Of a DNA stretch of 64,000 bases, positions 60,416 through 64,000 are shown in pieces (position 1 is the first letter of the stretch; the number at the start of each line of letters is the position of its first letter). The translations under genes were made by a program, and so were the position numbers. Location of the stretch: positions 16,926,001 to 16,990,000 of the forward strand of contig NC_065876.1 in the NCBI RefSeq assembly GCF_933775445.1, read 5' to 3'. The DNA is from Argentina anserina (Eukaryota; Streptophyta; Magnoliopsida; Rosales; Rosaceae). The notes under the pieces were generated by a model that searched no databases, was not told the origin of the DNA, and worked only from the letters and a program-made list of their open reading frames with translations.

Positions 60416-60479
60416 TAATCGAAGGGGTATATTGACTTCAAAATGGTGGATTACATCCCTCAGTAGCTTATTACATTAT

Positions 60480-61168
60480 ACCATTGACAAAGGCCATAAT
60501 TATAAACCCTGAACCAACATTCCATCCAATCAAGTATGAGCCCTTTCTATCAACTTGTAGCTGAATATTGCTTCTCCGATAACGACTCAAACAGAAGAGT
60601 GGAGACGTACATTTCTTCATCTTCCTATAATAAATTTACCAACTAATATCTGGTAAATGTATTTTGAGTTTCATATTTGTTTCCAATTCCTAGTGTGGAT
60701 GTCTCCAAACTAAAAAAGCATTTGAATGGTTCTATCCTGCCCGTGCCCTCTAATAGTTGCTATTTTGTTGCTACTATATCAGCCACTGTGTTATGTTGAA
60801 GTATTTTATAGATATTGACCTTGTATATTGGAATAATATAGCTTATACAACTTGCTTTCTGTAATTCTCTTCTTGACAAAGTCCAGCAACAAGTGATCAC
60901 AACTGCTGGGCGGGTGCTGTATATATATATATTCAGTAAGCATGTAGTTGGATACCTAAATCAATGAAGACTTCTATCTTGAATGGTTGACACTTAGTGT
61001 TACATGAAAGCATTGCAAAACGTTTGTATGAGTTCCAGCTGAAGCCCTTAATCTTTTGAAGTATAAGAGTTTTGGAGAACAACATAATGGATCAAGAAGT
61101 CAGGTGTTTATGCTTCTTATATTAATTGCTCCTTTTCTCGTTTCAGCCAATCATGAAATAAGTCAGCA
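60480..61168 (+). pseudogene. Copy of receptor-kinase promoter and exon 1
   Basis: 60480-61086 resembles 52760-53311 (shared TGTAGCTGAATATTGCTTCT and GAGTTCCAGCTGAAG). Exon 1 starts at ATG 61087, but one base is missing after ATGGATCA, so that start runs into a stop after 12 codons. The signal-peptide frame MLLILIAPFLVSANHEISQQ survives from a later ATG and ends at a proper GT donor (after 61173). Downstream exons are not found within the window. Confidence 0.8.
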
Positions 61169-61214
61169 GGATGGTAAGCTTAATATAGTTACTATTTGCT
61201 TTGCTCACTTTACT

Positions 61215-61265
61215 TGTATGTTAACCAGGCATTTTGCCCGCGCTTTGCTGCGGGTTAACACTGCT
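61215..61265 (-). mobile_element. Helitron-like 3' end candidate
   Basis: On the - strand a GC-rich hairpin (CCCGCAGCAAAGCGCGGG) is followed after eight bases by CTGG and then T, the 3' signature of Helitrons (hairpin, CTRR, inserted before T). The other end would lie to the right and I could not place it. It interrupts the first intron of the second receptor-kinase copy. Confidence 0.4.
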
Positions 61266-62141
61266 AAAAACTAAGTAGTGGAGTAAAACATGAAGATAGG
61301 ACTTTGAGTAAAAAAAAAATGGTCTAGTATTTAAACAAAAGAAACTGTGTAAACTATATTGGAGTAACATAAAAAGCTTTGCATCTAAAATCCCTCTAAC
61401 CACCATGTCACTAAACATTAAAATTACTCTAGATTCGTAAGTTCTCTTTCTCATCAAAGCGCTGTTTAAACCAAATAAACTATTTGCTTCATAGTTCATC
61501 TTGAATCGTCATGTACATGTAACTGTGTTGTGAAGAAAAAAGTATGAGCAAGCAAAGAAAAAAATTTCGAATGAGCATAAATATGAAATTCATGAATTAC
61601 TGCATATACTGTTGTGAAGGCTCAAAGCAGTAGCCATATAGCCGAACCAAGTGCATGCTATGCAGAGAGCCAATGTTGTTGATTTCAGTTATAATTAAAC
61701 TTTCTCTCTATGGGACAAAACTTTCTCAAGCTTTTTAACTGCAAGAAAAGTACTGTCTACTAAATAACCACAACTGTAAAATATCGCTTATGCTGAGTTG
61801 TAGAATATATAATATACTTTAATTGTTATAGCTGTTTTAATACTATGAGTGTAGTTAGCTAACCTTACCGAACCCCGCAGCTTTGCGCAGACACAACCCA
61901 ACATCTATCTCTTGCCACAAAAATGACCAAAAGAAGAAATGTGCAGTTTTCCTGTGACAAAGGGATAATGATTTAGATCTTGTTCTACACCACATGTCAA
62001 ATGGATAATCATCACATATAATGATTTAGCCAGTACAGAGAAAACTGATGATATAATGTCAAGTTCCTCAAATGATAGGATGTGATATATTCAGGTGTAA
62101 AACAATAGTAGTTCACCTCATCTAACTTGTTGTATTACTGC
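61266..62141. other. Gene-free AT-rich stretch
   Basis: No coding sequence recognised. A second CCCGCAGCTTTGCGCAG-like hairpin sits near 61875. This region could be the interior of the Helitron-like insertion. Confidence 0.4.
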
Positions 62142-62834
62142 GAGTGTTCTAAATATCGGGATATATCGGGGATATATCGGCGATATATCGGTGATATTTA
62201 GAAACCGATAGGATAAATGCCATATCGCCTTAATATATCGGTCAATTCAAAATATCGGGTCAACATGCGATATATCGGGATATATCGGTGGATTTTTGTT
62301 TCGTTTGACTTTTTTTTTTCGGTGGACTTTTTTTTGGTGGACTTTTTTTTCTGTGGATTTTTTTTTCAGAGACTTTTTTTTCATTGACTTTTTTTTCATT
62401 GACTTTTTTTTCGGTGACATTTTTTCTTGTTACTTTTTTTTCGGTGATTTTTTTTAAGGAGACCATGTCATTTTGAGAAATTTCAACGCAAATAGTCAGA
62501 AGGTGATTTTATCTTAGAAGATGAGGATGAAGATAATGGAAAATATGAGTTTGACTTTGATTCTGATGATGAGAGAGTTTATAATGCATGAATGCATAAT
62601 CAATATTTCAATCTATCTTTTATGCACCTATTTTTGTTCAATTAGTACTTAGTAGTTAATATTATTAGGTATATTTTGAATATTTTGAAGTATATGTTTA
62701 TAAATATATTAAATTTAAATAAAAATTAACAAAAACGATGAATCCGATATAATCCGATATATCTCGATATATCCCCGTTATATCCTTATTTTACAAAACC
62801 GATACGATGCCGATAACCGATATTTAGACCATTG
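62142..62834. mobile_element. hAT-like MITE
   Basis: The left end is GAGTGTTCTAAATATCGG; the inverted right end is CAATGGTCTAAATATCGG. ATTACTGC flanks both sides (62134-62141 and 62835-62842), an 8-bp duplication typical of hAT elements. The subterminal zones are packed with GATATATCGG palindromes. The Lys/Glu-rich frame at 62260-62466 is an artefact of TTTTTT-rich repeats. Confidence 0.88.
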
Positions 62835-63048
62835 ATTACTGCTAACCAATGTCAATGAGCAAAGCAGACATCTTATTACAACCAGGTAACATCTCATATA
62901 TGTAACTTAAAAAAACAAACTCAGAACAATTCAAACCTCTTTATAATACCTCAAAACCATTATGAAATTACAACACCCCTGCCATCATCCCCAAATCGGT
63001 TAGACACAAAGATCTAGGTTCTCTAGAGCCACAACCAATGATCTGCAA

Positions 63049-63152
63049 CTATACCACCTGTTCTGCAACTCCACCGTCGCTTTCATTATTCCCAAAAGCA
63101 TGTTCCTCAAAAAAATTCATTCTTGCAGATCGTCGGCATCCAGACGCCATAC
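63049..63152 (-). CDS. Possible terminal exon of an unknown gene
   Basis: On the - strand an acceptor (TTGTTGCAG) at 63153 precedes a frame reading MASGCRRSARMNFFEEHAFG and then NNESDGGVAEQVV to a TAG at 63049-63051. Smooth downstream sequence could be a 3' untranslated region. I do not recognise the protein and see no upstream exons before the window edge; it may be a captured fragment. Confidence 0.3.
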
Positions 63153-64000
63153 CTGCAACAAAAACCATAATTTAAGAACAAAATGAAGAGTCCTATGAAA
63201 CACAAACCAAGTAAATAGACTGATACCATACTGTGTTAGAAATGAAGCTCAGTTAAGTTAAGTTTTTCAGTCATATTTAGTAAGATTCTACCACTACAAT
63301 GCATGTTGTGCCTATTCCCACATACAATTATATTGTTCTTATTTAGAGTATCCAAGTTGCTCCTTCTAATTTTTATTTTTTTCTAAAGAATTCAAGATTC
63401 TGATAAAGACAATAATGACATTCTTTTCTGTTTTTTTTCCTTTGGACCAAATTATGACAAAAGGGATTCTTTCCTGCCAATCTTTAAGCATCCATGACCA
63501 AAAGCTTTTGTCCAGCCACTAACAGACTCTGATCAAAGCAATGTGGGAAATGACTACATAACATGATTCAGTCTCAAAAGTCTACTGCGGCATCTCCTCA
63601 AATACCTATGTGCATGTGCTAATTAAACTCATGTAAGAATTTAAATATCTATGCATTTTTATATATCTCCTACTTAGAGAATGAACATGAAGGACATGGG
63701 CATGTCTTGTATTTTCGAATTTGCATTTGTATGCAAACTGTTCTTGATTTGTTTATTAGATTTGATTCTACAAATGCAGTCATCTCAGAAAAGAACTCAA
63801 ATGTTACTGCTCATAGAGAAAACAAACAAAATACTCATATAAAGATTAAAGAGAAGTAGGAGAAATTCCACATCAGAGTGTCAAAAACTAAAGGAGGACA
63901 ATAGCATCATTGGAAAAACAATGGGGCATCATAGAATAATGAATTGGACATGGATAACCATAAATGCTTTCCATTTGTGCTTTCCACAAAGCAAACTTGA
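63153..64000. other. Unassigned right edge
   Basis: No exon or repeat identified; may be intronic to the feature at 63049-63152. Confidence 0.4.

Noticed and set aside
62260..62466. Lysine/glutamate-rich 68-residue frame
   Set aside because: Reverse translation of TTTTTT-rich repeats inside a MITE; no family features.

Overview
This window is plant nuclear DNA, from a eudicot and perhaps Rosaceae (the family is a guess from overall look). It has split genes with GT-AG introns, AT-rich intergenic DNA and nested LTR retrotransposons with tRNA-Asp or tRNA-Met type primer sites. Its host genes belong to plant families. Most of the first 46 kb is transposable-element sequence. The conventional genes lie on the + strand in the last 16 kb.

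Layout. 1-7.7 kb: a copia LTR fragment split by a 2.7 kb solo LTR, then a deleted copia element (3531-7690, - strand) holding a nested repeat pair. 8.0-8.9 kb: a Tourist-like MITE with TAA target duplications. 10.2-19.1 kb: a decayed multi-exon gene resembling transposon-associated DUF1985/Ulp1-like plant genes. Its intervals carry a 12-bp GTGTGACAG minisatellite, and an Athila-like gypsy remnant (15.15-18.75 kb) breaks one exon. 19.9-25.2 kb: a second large LTR-like stretch, interrupted by a TIR DNA transposon (22298-24707) that carries exons of a TOM1-LIKE VHS gene. 25.4-26.3 kb: a copia tail and a broken RBX1 retrocopy. 27.6-41.4 kb: gypsy/Athila territory with two solo LTRs with perfect target duplications, an LTR split by a foldback element, and a broken gag-pol. 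41.6-46.0 kb: a nearly complete copia element on the - strand. 46.1-46.5 kb: a foldback MITE.

Host genes. A zeta-class glutathione transferase gene (48217-51597) has nine recognisable exons but apparent frame lesions in exons 2 and 3. An intact 19-exon leucine-rich-repeat receptor kinase of the HPCA1 group (53312-59589) has exon lengths summing to 2871 nt, or 956 codons plus stop. Downstream lie a degenerate copy of its last exon and a copy of its promoter plus exon 1, so this is a decayed tandem array. A hAT-like MITE (62142-62834) with an 8-bp target duplication and a possible terminal exon on the - strand close the window.

I found no evidence of an operon-like or defence system. The least familiar signals are the 12-bp minisatellite spread through the decayed gene, the gene-capturing TIR transposon, and the foldback element whose empty site is preserved in a sister LTR. 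All coordinates come from reading the sequence by eye; exon edges were set by GT/AG and reading frame.
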